From Ktedonobacterales bacterium (lineage in GTDB: Bacteria; Chloroflexota; Ktedonobacteria; Ktedonobacterales; JADMIN01): DNA of 5,000 nt. The notes under the pieces are model-generated. The model had not been told where the DNA came from and made no database searches. It worked only from the letters and a program-made list of their open reading frames with translations. Positions 1-5,000 of the stretch are shown one piece after another. The stretch lies in NCBI GenBank assembly GCA_015478575.1, contig JADMIN010000257.1, forward strand, positions 1 through 5,000, read 5' to 3'. Position numbers and translations under genes: made by a program. Each line of letters begins with the position of its first letter. Within the stretch, counting starts at the first letter, position 1.

Positions 1-990
1 GCGCTAGACTATACCGTGGCCAGCGTGCTCGCGCTGGGTCTGGTCGTGCCCATCACCGCGCTCACGGTCAACCGACTGCGGCGACGCGCCGAGATGGCCT
101 GGGCCGAGCGCGAGCGGCTGCTGCGCGCGCAGACGCGCGCCCAGGCGGAGGCGGAAGCGCTGGCGGAGGCGAACCAGCGCATGGATGAGTTCCTGGGCAT
201 CGCCAGCCACGAACTGCGCACGCCGCTGACCAGTATCAAGCTTGCCGCCCAGGTGGCGGCGCGTCAGTTGGCGCGCGAGGTGGAGGTGGACGCGGCTGAG
301 CGCGCCGCGATCCTCGACGCCACCCGCGACCGGCTCGCGCGCATTGATGGGCAGATCGGCCGACTGGATCGGCTCGTGGGCGATCTGCTAGATGCCTCGC
401 GCATCCAGGCGGGCCGCCTGGAGCCGCGGCCCGCGCCTTGCGATTTGGCGGCGCTGGTCCACGAGGTGGTGGCTGAGCATCGCCAGTTGTGGCCAGAGCG
501 GGCCATCCTCCTCGATCCGCCCGCTCGTCCCGTAGCGGTGGTGGCCGATGCTGAGCGCATCAGCCAAGTGCTGGCGAATTACCTGACCAACGCCCTCAAA
601 TATGCCCCGGCGGACCGGCCCATCACCGTGGCGCTGGCGCTGGAGGGGGCCACTGCGCGCGTCAGCGTGCGCGACGAGGGGCCGGGCCTGCCGCCCCACG
701 AGCAGGTGCGCATCTGGGAGCGTTTCCAGCGCGCGCGGGATGTTACGGTCCAGAGCACGATGGAGACTTCGGGCGGCGGCCTGGGGTTGGGCCTCTACAT
801 CAGCCGCACCATTATTGAGCATCATGGTGGCCAAGTCGGGGTGGAGAGCGCGCCGGGGGCTGGCTCGACCTTCTGGTTTACGCTCGCCCGTGCCCCCGTT
901 GGCCTCCTCGCCACCGCTGGCACGAGCGACGCCCCCTCGGCTGCCCATGCGCGTCGCCCAGACTCGCTCCTACCGCTTCTCCTGGCGTAG
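1..990 (+). CDS. Sensor histidine kinase, membrane-anchored (5' partial)
   Basis: The frame is open from base 1, so the N-terminus lies upstream; 329 residues are visible, numbered here from the codon at 1-3. A GTG at 16 is a possible start but has no Shine-Dalgarno sequence and would cut into a hydrophobic stretch, so I treat the gene as partial. Seen in order: one probable transmembrane helix (about 5-25) followed by Arg residues, an Ala/Glu/Arg-rich coiled coil (about 28-60), a HisKA dimerisation domain with H-box ASHELRTPL (phospho-acceptor His70, codon 208-210), then a HATPase_c domain with N-box Asn197 in NYLTNALKY, G1 box DEGPG (225-229), F-box WERF and G2 box GGGLGLGL (258-265). All catalytic motifs look intact. 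By family knowledge it autophosphorylates and passes phosphate to a response regulator; none is in view. After the last ATPase strand (FWFTL) comes a tail of about 34 residues with no recognisable domain. The sensed signal is unknown because the input domain is outside the window. Confidence 0.93.
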   Translation, partial: ALDYTVASVLALGLVVPITALTVNRLRRRAEMAWAERERLLRAQTRAQAEAEALAEANQRMDEFLGIASHELRTPLTSIKLAAQVAARQLAREVEVDAAERAAILDATRDRLARIDGQIGRLDRLVGDLLDASRIQAGRLEPRPAPCDLAALVHEVVAEHRQLWPERAILLDPPARPVAVVADAERISQVLANYLTNALKYAPADRPITVALALEGATARVSVRDEGPGLPPHEQVRIWERFQRARDVTVQSTMETSGGGLGLGLYISRTIIEHHGGQVGVESAPGAGSTFWFTLARAPVGLLATAGTSDAPSAAHARRPDSLLPLLLA

Positions 991-994
991 CCAC

Positions 995-1054
995 AACCAG
1001 CGCTCCAGCGCGAGAACCAGCGCTCCAGCGCGAGAACCAGCGCTCCAGCGCGAG
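995..1054. repeat. Tandem repeat, 3 perfect copies of a 20-bp unit
   Basis: The unit AACCAGCGCTCCAGCGCGAG occurs three times without a mismatch at 995-1014, 1015-1034 and 1035-1054, starting 4 bases after the stop codon of the upstream kinase. Each unit contains two offset CCAGCGC words, and a GCGCT/AGCGC pair separated by two bases makes it nearly palindromic. The array lies outside coding sequence, so a change in copy number would not alter a protein. Function is unknown; it may be a slippage product. Confidence 0.95.
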
Positions 1055-1055
1055 G

Positions 1056-1100
1056 CCAGCATGGGTCCCTGAGCTGGCCCATCACTGAGCCCCATGCTGG
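1056..1100. repeat. Inverted repeat / possible stem-loop after the first kinase
   Basis: CCAGCATGGG at 1056-1065 is the exact reverse complement of CCCATGCTGG at 1091-1100, enclosing 25 bases. Competing hairpins exist inside it: GGCCAGC (1054-1060) pairs with GCTGGCC (1073-1079), and ATGGG (1061-1065) pairs with CCCAT (1078-1082). No T-run follows, so this is not a classical intrinsic terminator. It could still stabilise the kinase mRNA 3' end or aid termination by another route. Confidence 0.5.
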
Positions 1101-1209
1101 AGCTATGCCGCGCGTCATCCGCTCCGCTCGCGTCTAGCCACCGTCCGGGCGGGGTATCGCTCCGTCAGCCCAGCGGCGCCGTGCGTGAGGAATCTGTGAG
1201 TATTGCCTA

Positions 1210-1238
1210 TTGACTGGAACAGCATGCGGGTGTACAAC
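1210..1238 (+). promoter_or_regulatory. Candidate sigma-70-type promoter for the PAS-GAF kinase
   Basis: TTGACT at 1210-1215 matches the -35 consensus at 5 of 6 positions. After a 17-base spacer, TACAAC at 1233-1238 matches the -10 consensus at 4 of 6. The predicted start near 1245 would give a leader of about 130 bases before the ATG at 1374. The call rests on motif match and spacing only. This is one of the few AT-richer patches in the gap, which supports it modestly. Confidence 0.45.
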
Positions 1239-1304
1239 CTGTAGTGCCAGTCCAGTGCTCTAGCGAGGAGCCGCATCCGCGAAAGCGAAGGGCGCGGTCT
1301 CATG

Positions 1305-1333
1305 TGTAGGGACATGACACTGTAGGGACATGA
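1305..1333. repeat. 13-bp direct repeat pair upstream of the second kinase (possible operator)
   Basis: TGTAGGGACATGA occurs at 1305-1317 and again at 1321-1333, a centre spacing of 16 bases. The first copy also contributes to a CATGT/ACATG inverted pair (1301-1305 with 1312-1316). The pair lies between the candidate promoter and the ribosome binding site of the kinase, so it could be a regulator binding site or a leader RNA element. A binding protein cannot be named from the sequence. Confidence 0.5.
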
Positions 1334-1373
1334 TATCGCGGAGGAGATTCGCCCACCCTCACGGGAGGGGTGT

Positions 1374-2102
1374 ATGGATATCCAGCGTACGTCCGACGCC
1401 GCCCCATCCGTCCGCGCGGGAACGGGCGGCGTGGTGCCCTCACATGCCGCCAGTGACTCTGACCAGGCGGCGTGCGCGCTGGAGCGGCTGCGCCACAGTG
1501 AGGCGCGCTTCCGTGCGCTGGCCGCGGCCACTGGCGAGCTTCCCTGGATGACCAATGCCGCGGGTCTCGTTGAGGAAGACCTGCCCGCATGGTGCGCCTT
1601 CACCGGCCAGACGCCCGATGAGGCGCGGGGCCTGGGTTGGCTCGACGCGCTTCACCCCGCGGACCGTGGCCGCGCCGAGTGGGAGCGCGCGCGCGACGCG
1701 CGCGTGCGGTACATCAACCGCAGCCGCATCCGTGATGCGCATGGCATCTATCACCACTTCATCATGCGCGGCGTGCCCATCATCGAGCCGGATGGCGCCA
1801 TCCGTGAGTGGGTGGGCGTCTGCCAAGAAATTCCCGACCACGGGGGCGTGGAAGAGGAGCGGGCACGCCTGCCGGAGCGCGGGCGCCGCGCTCGCGGTGC
1901 GCTGGCCGCGCATGCCGCGGAGCTGGAGGCGACGCTGGCCGCGGTCGGTGATGCTCTCTTCGTGCATGACGACAAGGGGCGCGTCATCTGGCTCAATCGC
2001 GTGGCAGCCGAGTTCTTGGGTGTGGAGGCACGTCCAGACTTCAAGGAGATGGCGCACCGCGAGCAGATCAGCGCACTTGATCTGCGCGACGCCAAGGGCT
2101 AG
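1374..2102 (+). CDS. N-terminal PAS fragment of the interrupted sensor kinase
   Basis: This piece of 242 residues starts at ATG 1374, the first start codon after an in-frame TAG at 1323-1325. It is preceded by a good Shine-Dalgarno sequence, GGGAGGGG at 1363-1370 (GGAGG core 5 bases from the ATG). The first 40 residues are low in recognisable structure. A PAS_3-like domain follows at about 42-155, with the typical WLDALHPADR and GAIREWVGVCQEI motifs; the stretch after HPADR looks a few residues shorter than usual. A charged helical linker spans about 158-184. The N-terminal half of a second PAS domain runs from 183 to the stop, with LFVHDDKGRVIWLN and FLGV motifs. No transmembrane helix is seen, so the product would be cytosolic. 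It has no transmitter domain, so alone it could not act as a kinase. It was very probably once the sensor part of the downstream sequence. Confidence 0.75.
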   Translation: MDIQRTSDAAPSVRAGTGGVVPSHAASDSDQAACALERLRHSEARFRALAAATGELPWMTNAAGLVEEDLPAWCAFTGQTPDEARGLGWLDALHPADRGRAEWERARDARVRYINRSRIRDAHGIYHHFIMRGVPIIEPDGAIREWVGVCQEIPDHGGVEEERARLPERGRRARGALAAHAAELEATLAAVGDALFVHDDKGRVIWLNRVAAEFLGVEARPDFKEMAHREQISALDLRDAKG

Positions 2103-2135
2103 ACACTTCCCCACGACGCCCTGCCGCTGACGCGC

Positions 2136-3668
2136 GTGCTGCGCGGGGAGATGCTGACGGGCATGGCCGCGGTGGACCTGCGCATGCGCACACTCGATGG
2201 GCGTGAACGCTACGTCAGCGTCAGCGCCTCGCCCATCCGAGATCAAGCGGGACGCATCACCGGCGCGGTGAGCATCGTGCGCGATAGAACTGACCGCCGC
2301 CAGATGGAAGAGCACGCCCGCGCATCCCTGGGCGCCTTGCTGGCGATGGCTGAGGCGCTCGTCGCGGGGACCAATGTCGCCTTGGAGGAGCCAGCGGTCG
2401 TACCCGTGCTGACACCCGCCGGGGCTGCCACTTGGCCCAGCCCGCTGACGGCGGCGGACCGTATGGCACGTCGGCTGGTCGAACTGGTCTGTCGCCTGCT
2501 CACCTGCCAACGCGCGGCCATCATCCTGCTCGATCCGGCCACCGGAACCATCCGGAGCGTGGCGCTCGCTGGCGAATCGCTGGAGTATGAGCACACGCTG
2601 ATGGCGCTGGTGCGGGGTGTCCCACTCAGCCAACTCACCGGTGATGCGATGGCCGACCGCCTGAGCGCTAGCGATGTGGTCACGGTAGACTTGTCACACC
2701 TGCCTTTCCAGGGCCTCTCCTATGCCACGCCCGCCGCATTGGTGGCGCCTATGCGCATCGGTGACCAGTTGATCGGTGTGCTGGGCATGGACCGCCACGC
2801 GCCTGGTGGCGTGGGGGACGCGGAAGAATACGCGTTGGTGGGCACGGCGGCGCGTATGGTGGCGATGGTGATCGAACGGGAGCGGCTGCTGGCCGAGCGT
2901 GAGGTGACGCGGGCGAGCGAGTTGGCGCTGCTTGAGGCCAACCGCCGCATGGATACGTTCCTCAGCATGGCCAGCCACGAACTCAAGACGCCGCTCGTCG
3001 GCGCTGACTTGAGCGTACAGGCCCTGGCGAGCAAGCTGGACCGCCTGCGGGCACTGCGCCTGCCCGCCGCCGCCCGCGCTCAGACCACAGCCCTCAGCGA
3101 ATTGCTTACGCGCGCAAAGCATCAGATGCGGCGCGCGAATCGGCTGGTGGAAGACCTCCTCGATGTCACGCGCATCGAGCGAGGGGGCATCAAGATGACG
3201 TGCGTTTCCTGCGCGCTGCATCCCATTCTCTCGGCGGCGGTGGAAGAGGCCTGCGCGACGCACCGCGAGCGCGCCATCCATCTGGAGCTGGGGGCCGTGG
3301 AGCCGATGGAGATCGTGGCGGACGCCGACCGTATCGGCCAAGTCGTGACGAACTATCTCAACAACGCGCTCCGCTACTCCGCCGCTGAGCGCCCGATAAC
3401 CGTCCAGTTGACGCGCGTGGACGGGATGGCGCACGTCGCCGTGCGCGACGAGGGCCAGGGCATCCCTTTGGGGGAGCAGGGGCGCATCTGGGAGCGCTTC
3501 ACGCAGGCGGAGGGCGTCACCAAGCAGGCGGAGTCTGGCATCGGCATGGGCCTGGGTCTCTATATCAGCCGGGCGATCATCGAGCGGCATGGGGGGCAGG
3601 TCGGCGTCGAGAGCGCGCCAGGCCAAGGCTCCGCCTTTTGGTTCACCCTGCCGCTGGCGAACCTCTAG
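2136..3668 (+). CDS. GAF-domain sensor histidine kinase (C-terminal part of the interrupted gene)
   Basis: The longest possible start after the internal TAG is GTG 2136; ATG 2151 and ATG 2163 are alternatives. None is well placed for a ribosome: the only SD-like string, GGGGAG at 2145-2150, touches ATG 2151 and is 12 bases from ATG 2163. Numbering from GTG, residues 1-58 are the C-terminal half of a PAS domain (GRERYVSVSASPIRD, ITGAVSIVRDRTDRR). A GAF domain spans about 105-250 (CQRAAIILLDPATG, LVAPMRIGDQLIGVLGMDR), then a coiled coil. HisKA carries H-box ASHELKTPL with phospho-acceptor His281 (codon 2976-2978). HATPase_c has Asn410 in the N-box, DEGQG 438-442, WERF 452-455 and GIGMGLGL 468-475. 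The catalytic motifs are complete, so if translated it should be an active soluble kinase. Its ATPase half closely resembles that of the upstream kinase (shared RPITV, IWERF, GLGLYISR, HGGQVGVESAPG), indicating paralogy. No partner response regulator is in view. Confidence 0.88.
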   Translation: MLRGEMLTGMAAVDLRMRTLDGRERYVSVSASPIRDQAGRITGAVSIVRDRTDRRQMEEHARASLGALLAMAEALVAGTNVALEEPAVVPVLTPAGAATWPSPLTAADRMARRLVELVCRLLTCQRAAIILLDPATGTIRSVALAGESLEYEHTLMALVRGVPLSQLTGDAMADRLSASDVVTVDLSHLPFQGLSYATPAALVAPMRIGDQLIGVLGMDRHAPGGVGDAEEYALVGTAARMVAMVIERERLLAEREVTRASELALLEANRRMDTFLSMASHELKTPLVGADLSVQALASKLDRLRALRLPAAARAQTTALSELLTRAKHQMRRANRLVEDLLDVTRIERGGIKMTCVSCALHPILSAAVEEACATHRERAIHLELGAVEPMEIVADADRIGQVVTNYLNNALRYSAAERPITVQLTRVDGMAHVAVRDEGQGIPLGEQGRIWERFTQAEGVTKQAESGIGMGLGLYISRAIIERHGGQVGVESAPGQGSAFWFTLPLANL

Positions 3669-3929
3669 GTCGCGACGGGCATGGGGGGGGATGTGGGAGA
3701 TATCGCCTCACCGTGGCTCCGCCGCGCGCCATGTTCCTCGTTCGCACTCTCGTGGTGATGTGGATTTCTCCCAGCGGCACCTTCTTTCCCCCCACACGTT
3801 CTCGCACGACTTCGGCATGGGCCTCTCCCCGCTGGCGTAGATGCCCCCATCACGTGCTCCATCACGCCCTCTAGCCGCAGCCGCTCGCCGCGCCAGCGAA
3901 CGGCTGCCCCACTCGCGTGCATGCGCTAC
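3669..3929. other. Intergenic region after the second kinase
   Basis: Together with the promoter and leader up to 3982, this gap is 314 bases. It contains a run of eight G (3683-3690) just after the kinase stop codon and a C-rich stretch around 3787-3793. Open frames through it on either strand have no domain character. I see no intrinsic terminator with a T-run, so how transcription of the kinase ends is unclear. One stem-loop (3877-3907) is listed separately. Confidence 0.6.
3877..3907. repeat. Stem-loop forming inverted repeat upstream of the lrp-type gene
   Basis: GCAGCCG (3877-3883) pairs with CGGCTGC (3901-3907). After one C/A mismatch, TCGC (3885-3888) pairs with GCGA (3896-3899), leaving a 7-base loop. 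This makes an 11-pair stem with one mismatch. No T-run follows on either strand. It ends 22 bases before the -35 box of the next gene, so it may be a weak terminator for the kinase transcript or part of an upstream control region; the sequence does not decide between them. Confidence 0.4.
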
Positions 3930-3959
3930 TTGACACCGTTGCCGCTGCCGCTGTTTAAT
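3930..3959 (+). promoter_or_regulatory. Strong candidate promoter for the Lrp-type regulator operon
   Basis: TTGACA at 3930-3935 is a perfect -35 box. TTTAAT at 3954-3959 matches the -10 consensus at 5 of 6 positions, with an 18-base spacer. The predicted start near 3966 gives a very short leader of about 17 bases that is almost entirely ribosome binding site. The position directly ahead of the regulator gene and the local AT richness support it. Lrp-type proteins commonly bind their own promoters, but I see no clear operator here. Confidence 0.7.
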
Positions 3960-3970
3960 CAGCATAGAGC

Positions 3971-3980
3971 GGAGGTGATC
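3971..3980 (+). promoter_or_regulatory. Extended Shine-Dalgarno sequence of the Lrp-type gene
   Basis: GGAGGTGATC is complementary over all ten bases to the conserved 3' end of bacterial 16S rRNA (GAUCACCUCC). The GGAGG core is 7 bases from ATG 3983, which fixes that start. A match this long is unusual and implies efficient initiation. Confidence 0.85.
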
Positions 3981-3982
3981 GA

Positions 3983-4477
3983 ATGATTGACGGTATTGAT
4001 GTGGAAATACTGAGGATTGTTCAGGAAAACGCGCGCACATCCAACGCGGAGATTGCGCGCCAACTCGGCATGGCTCCTTCCGCCATTCTCGAACGCACCC
4101 GCAAGCTAGAAGCGCGCGGCATGCTGCTCGGCTATGAAGCGCGGCTGGAGCCGCGCGCGCTGGGGCTGGGGCTGCTCGCGTTCGTCTTCGTGCGCGTGGA
4201 TGAGGGCCTTGGCTCTCCCACCACTGGGGCGGAGCTGGCCGCCGTTGCGGGCGTGCAAGAGGTGCATCATATCGCCGGGGAAGACTGTTATCTCGTAAAG
4301 GTGCGCGCAGCGGATACCGAGGCGCTGGGACGCCTCCTGCGCGAGCGCTTCGGTGCCATTCGCTCGGTGCGCTCGACTCGCACGACGATCGTGCTCGCGA
4401 CCCTAAAAGAGACCGCGCGGCTGCCACTGCCCCAGGAGCGTGACCCGCGGGAGAGAAAGGAAGAATGCGATGAGTAA
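3983..4477 (+). CDS. Lrp/AsnC family transcriptional regulator
   Basis: The product has 164 residues, the usual size for the family. An N-terminal winged helix-turn-helix (about 1-60) begins with the characteristic IDxxDxxIL pattern, here IDGIDVEIL. Its HTH is made of SNAEIARQLGM (20-30) and a recognition helix APSAILERTRKLEARG (31-46). A C-terminal RAM (ligand-binding) domain covers about 61-143: strand LLAFVFVRV, the segment VQEVHHIAGEDCYLVKV around the conserved glycine Gly99 and acidic Asp101, and the final strand RSTRTTIVLATLKE. By family knowledge such proteins form dimers to octamers, bind amino acids or similar ligands through the RAM domain, and control amino acid metabolism or transport genes. 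The C-terminus (148-164) is a charged tail without structure. It has its own promoter and a very strong ribosome binding site, and it overlaps the downstream exporter gene by 8 bases, so that gene is its most likely target along with itself. The ligand cannot be read from the sequence. Confidence 0.94.
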   Translation: MIDGIDVEILRIVQENARTSNAEIARQLGMAPSAILERTRKLEARGMLLGYEARLEPRALGLGLLAFVFVRVDEGLGSPTTGAELAAVAGVQEVHHIAGEDCYLVKVRAADTEALGRLLRERFGAIRSVRSTRTTIVLATLKETARLPLPQERDPRERKEECDE

Positions 4478-5000
4478 GTCGCGGGTGATCGCGGCCTTCG
4501 CCACGGTCTATGTGATCTGGGGTTCGACCTATCTGGCCATCCGCTACGCCATCGAGACGATGCCGCCGTTCCTGATGGCCGCCACGCGCTTCCTCGTCGC
4601 GGGGGTAGTGCTCTATGTGGTGGTACGGCTGCGGGGCGCGGCGCGGCCCAACCGCTTTCACTGGCGCTCGGCGCTGATCGTGGGCGTGCTGCTGCTCGCT
4701 AGTGGCAACGGCGGGGTGGTGTGGGCGGAGCGGGTGCTGCCCTCGAGCATCGCGGCGCTGCTGGTGGCGATGGTGCCGGTGTGGATGGCGCTGCTGGATT
4801 GGCTGCGCCCTGGCGGCGCGCGCCCCCGTGCGCTGGTCTTCGTCGGGCTGGCGCTCGGCTTTGTGGGTGTGGGGCTGCTGGTCTTCCAGGATGGGACGGC
4901 CACGGGCGGCGCGATCAATTTGGTGGGTGCGGGGGCCGTGCTCGTGGCGTCGCTCTCGTGGGCCGCGGGGTCGGTGTATGCCCGCCACGCGCGCATGCCA
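4470..5000 (+). CDS. yedA: EamA-family drug/metabolite exporter, YedA-like (3' partial)
   Basis: The frame runs from ATG 4470 through the window end, giving 177 residues of a family usually near 300. The start overlaps the regulator stop (TAA 4475-4477) by 8 bases. AAAGGAAG at 4456-4463 serves as ribosome binding site with about 8 bases of spacing, which suggests translational coupling. Six transmembrane helices are visible at about 5-24, 33-53, 68-86, 91-110, 121-139 and 147-172, so the first EamA repeat and part of the second are present. Family motifs include YVIWGSTYLAIRYAIE near the N-terminus, PPFLMAATRFLVAG, the SGNGGVVWAE segment and PSSIAALLVAMVPVW; these fit YedA-type members of the DMT superfamily well. 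The role would be efflux of an amino acid or other small metabolite across the cytoplasmic membrane, with the substrate unknown. Pairing with an Lrp-type regulator favours an amino acid-like substrate, which is inference. The symbol denotes family resemblance, not proven orthology. Confidence 0.92.
   Translation, partial: MSKSRVIAAFATVYVIWGSTYLAIRYAIETMPPFLMAATRFLVAGVVLYVVVRLRGAARPNRFHWRSALIVGVLLLASGNGGVVWAERVLPSSIAALLVAMVPVWMALLDWLRPGGARPRALVFVGLALGFVGVGLLVFQDGTATGGAINLVGAGAVLVASLSWAAGSVYARHARMP

Larger units (their letters stand above)
991..1373. other. Intergenic region between the two kinases
   Basis: This stretch of 383 bases holds no convincing gene on either strand. Short open frames crossing it give Arg/Ser/Pro-rich translations without any domain. 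It contains, in order, a three-copy 20-bp tandem repeat, an inverted repeat, a candidate promoter, a pair of 13-bp direct repeats and the ribosome binding site of the next gene, each listed separately. Between about 1101 and 1209 I see nothing further. Confidence 0.7.
1374..3668 (+). pseudogene. PAS-PAS-GAF sensor histidine kinase interrupted by an in-frame TAG
   Basis: The frame that opens at ATG 1374 runs to TAG 3666-3668 and is broken by a single stop, TAG at 2100-2102, with no frame change. Reading through would give about 764 positions with the order PAS (42-155), PAS (about 183-310), GAF, HisKA, HATPase_c. The stop sits inside the second PAS domain, in the segment LRDAKG-stop-TLPHDALPLTRVLRGE. 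Relatives of this type, as I recall them, read continuously here as LRDxxGRPLPxExxP...RxLRGE, so the break replaces one ordinary, probably polar residue. One substitution from CAG, AAG or GAG would create it. No residues around it appear missing, which suggests a recent nonsense change or a sequence error. TAG also ends both kinase genes in this window, which argues against routine recoding. The two pieces are described separately because each could be translated. Confidence 0.65.

Noticed and set aside
995..1054. The tandem repeats as a small CRISPR array
   Set aside because: The copies abut without spacers and the unit is only 20 bp, so they are simple tandem repeats.
602..1072. A + strand open frame that reads through the 20-bp tandem repeats and could be taken for a repeat protein
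   Set aside because: It overlaps the kinase ATPase domain in another frame, is Arg/Ser/Ala-rich, and has no ribosome binding site. A 20-bp unit also shifts frame with each copy, so no protein repeat results.
2100..2102. TAG as a pyrrolysine codon
   Set aside because: TAG ends both kinase genes in this window, the site is an ordinary PAS loop, and no pyrrolysine machinery is visible. Simple nonsense or error is more likely.
1440..2633. A 397-codon open frame on the - strand opposite the PAS region
   Set aside because: It has no recognisable family, and the + strand frame carries clear PAS motifs with a good ribosome site. It merely crosses the internal TAG because it is in another frame.
2694..3626. 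A 310-codon open frame on the - strand opposite the GAF-kinase
   Set aside because: It is antisense to intact HisKA and HATPase motifs, and its translation is Arg/His/Leu-rich without domains.
3683..3690. A run of eight G as a possible phase-variation tract
   Set aside because: It lies after the kinase stop codon and not between promoter elements, so slippage would not alter any gene I can identify.
3708..4988. A 426-codon open frame on the - strand across the regulator and exporter
   Set aside because: Its translation is rich in Arg, His, Pro and Gln with no domain. It lies opposite two clear + strand genes of known families, so it is a shadow of high-GC codon use.

Overview
The window is GC-rich and every convincing gene lies on the + strand. 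The organism is most likely a Chloroflexota bacterium of the Ktedonobacteria type. This inference rests on recalled protein style: PAS-GAF histidine kinases with an LLAMAEALV segment after the PAS domain, an IERERLLAER helix after the GAF domain, and an NRRMD(E/T)FLxxASHEL(R/K)TPL entry into the kinase core. That layout is very abundant in Ktedonobacteria. No rRNA or other taxonomic marker is present, so the assignment is tentative.

Layout: (1) 1-990 is the 3' part of a membrane-anchored sensor histidine kinase whose N-terminus lies before the window. (2) 991-1373 is non-coding. It carries three perfect copies of a 20-bp tandem repeat, a 10-bp perfect inverted repeat with competing folds, a plausible sigma-70-type promoter and a pair of 13-bp direct repeats. 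(3) 1374-3668 is a second sensor kinase, PAS-PAS-GAF-HisKA-HATPase, interrupted by an in-frame TAG at 2100-2102 inside the second PAS domain. It is therefore either two separate products (1374-2102 and about 2136-3668) or a recent pseudogene. (4) 3669-3982 is non-coding, with a stem-loop, a strong promoter and an unusually complete Shine-Dalgarno sequence. (5) 3983-4477 is an Lrp/AsnC-type regulator. (6) 4470-5000 is the N-terminal part of an EamA-family (YedA-like) transporter that overlaps the regulator by 8 nt.

The window falls into two functional blocks. The first is a pair of related tandem histidine kinases with no response regulator in view. Their kinase cores are clearly paralogous, and the second also carries a sensory PAS-PAS-GAF module. 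The second block is a compact regulator-exporter operon, in which an Lrp-like protein probably senses an amino acid or related metabolite and controls its own operon, including the exporter.

I see no CRISPR array, insertion sequence, tRNA or rRNA, and no convincing undescribed multi-gene system. The most notable observation is the amber codon that splits an otherwise intact kinase reading frame.
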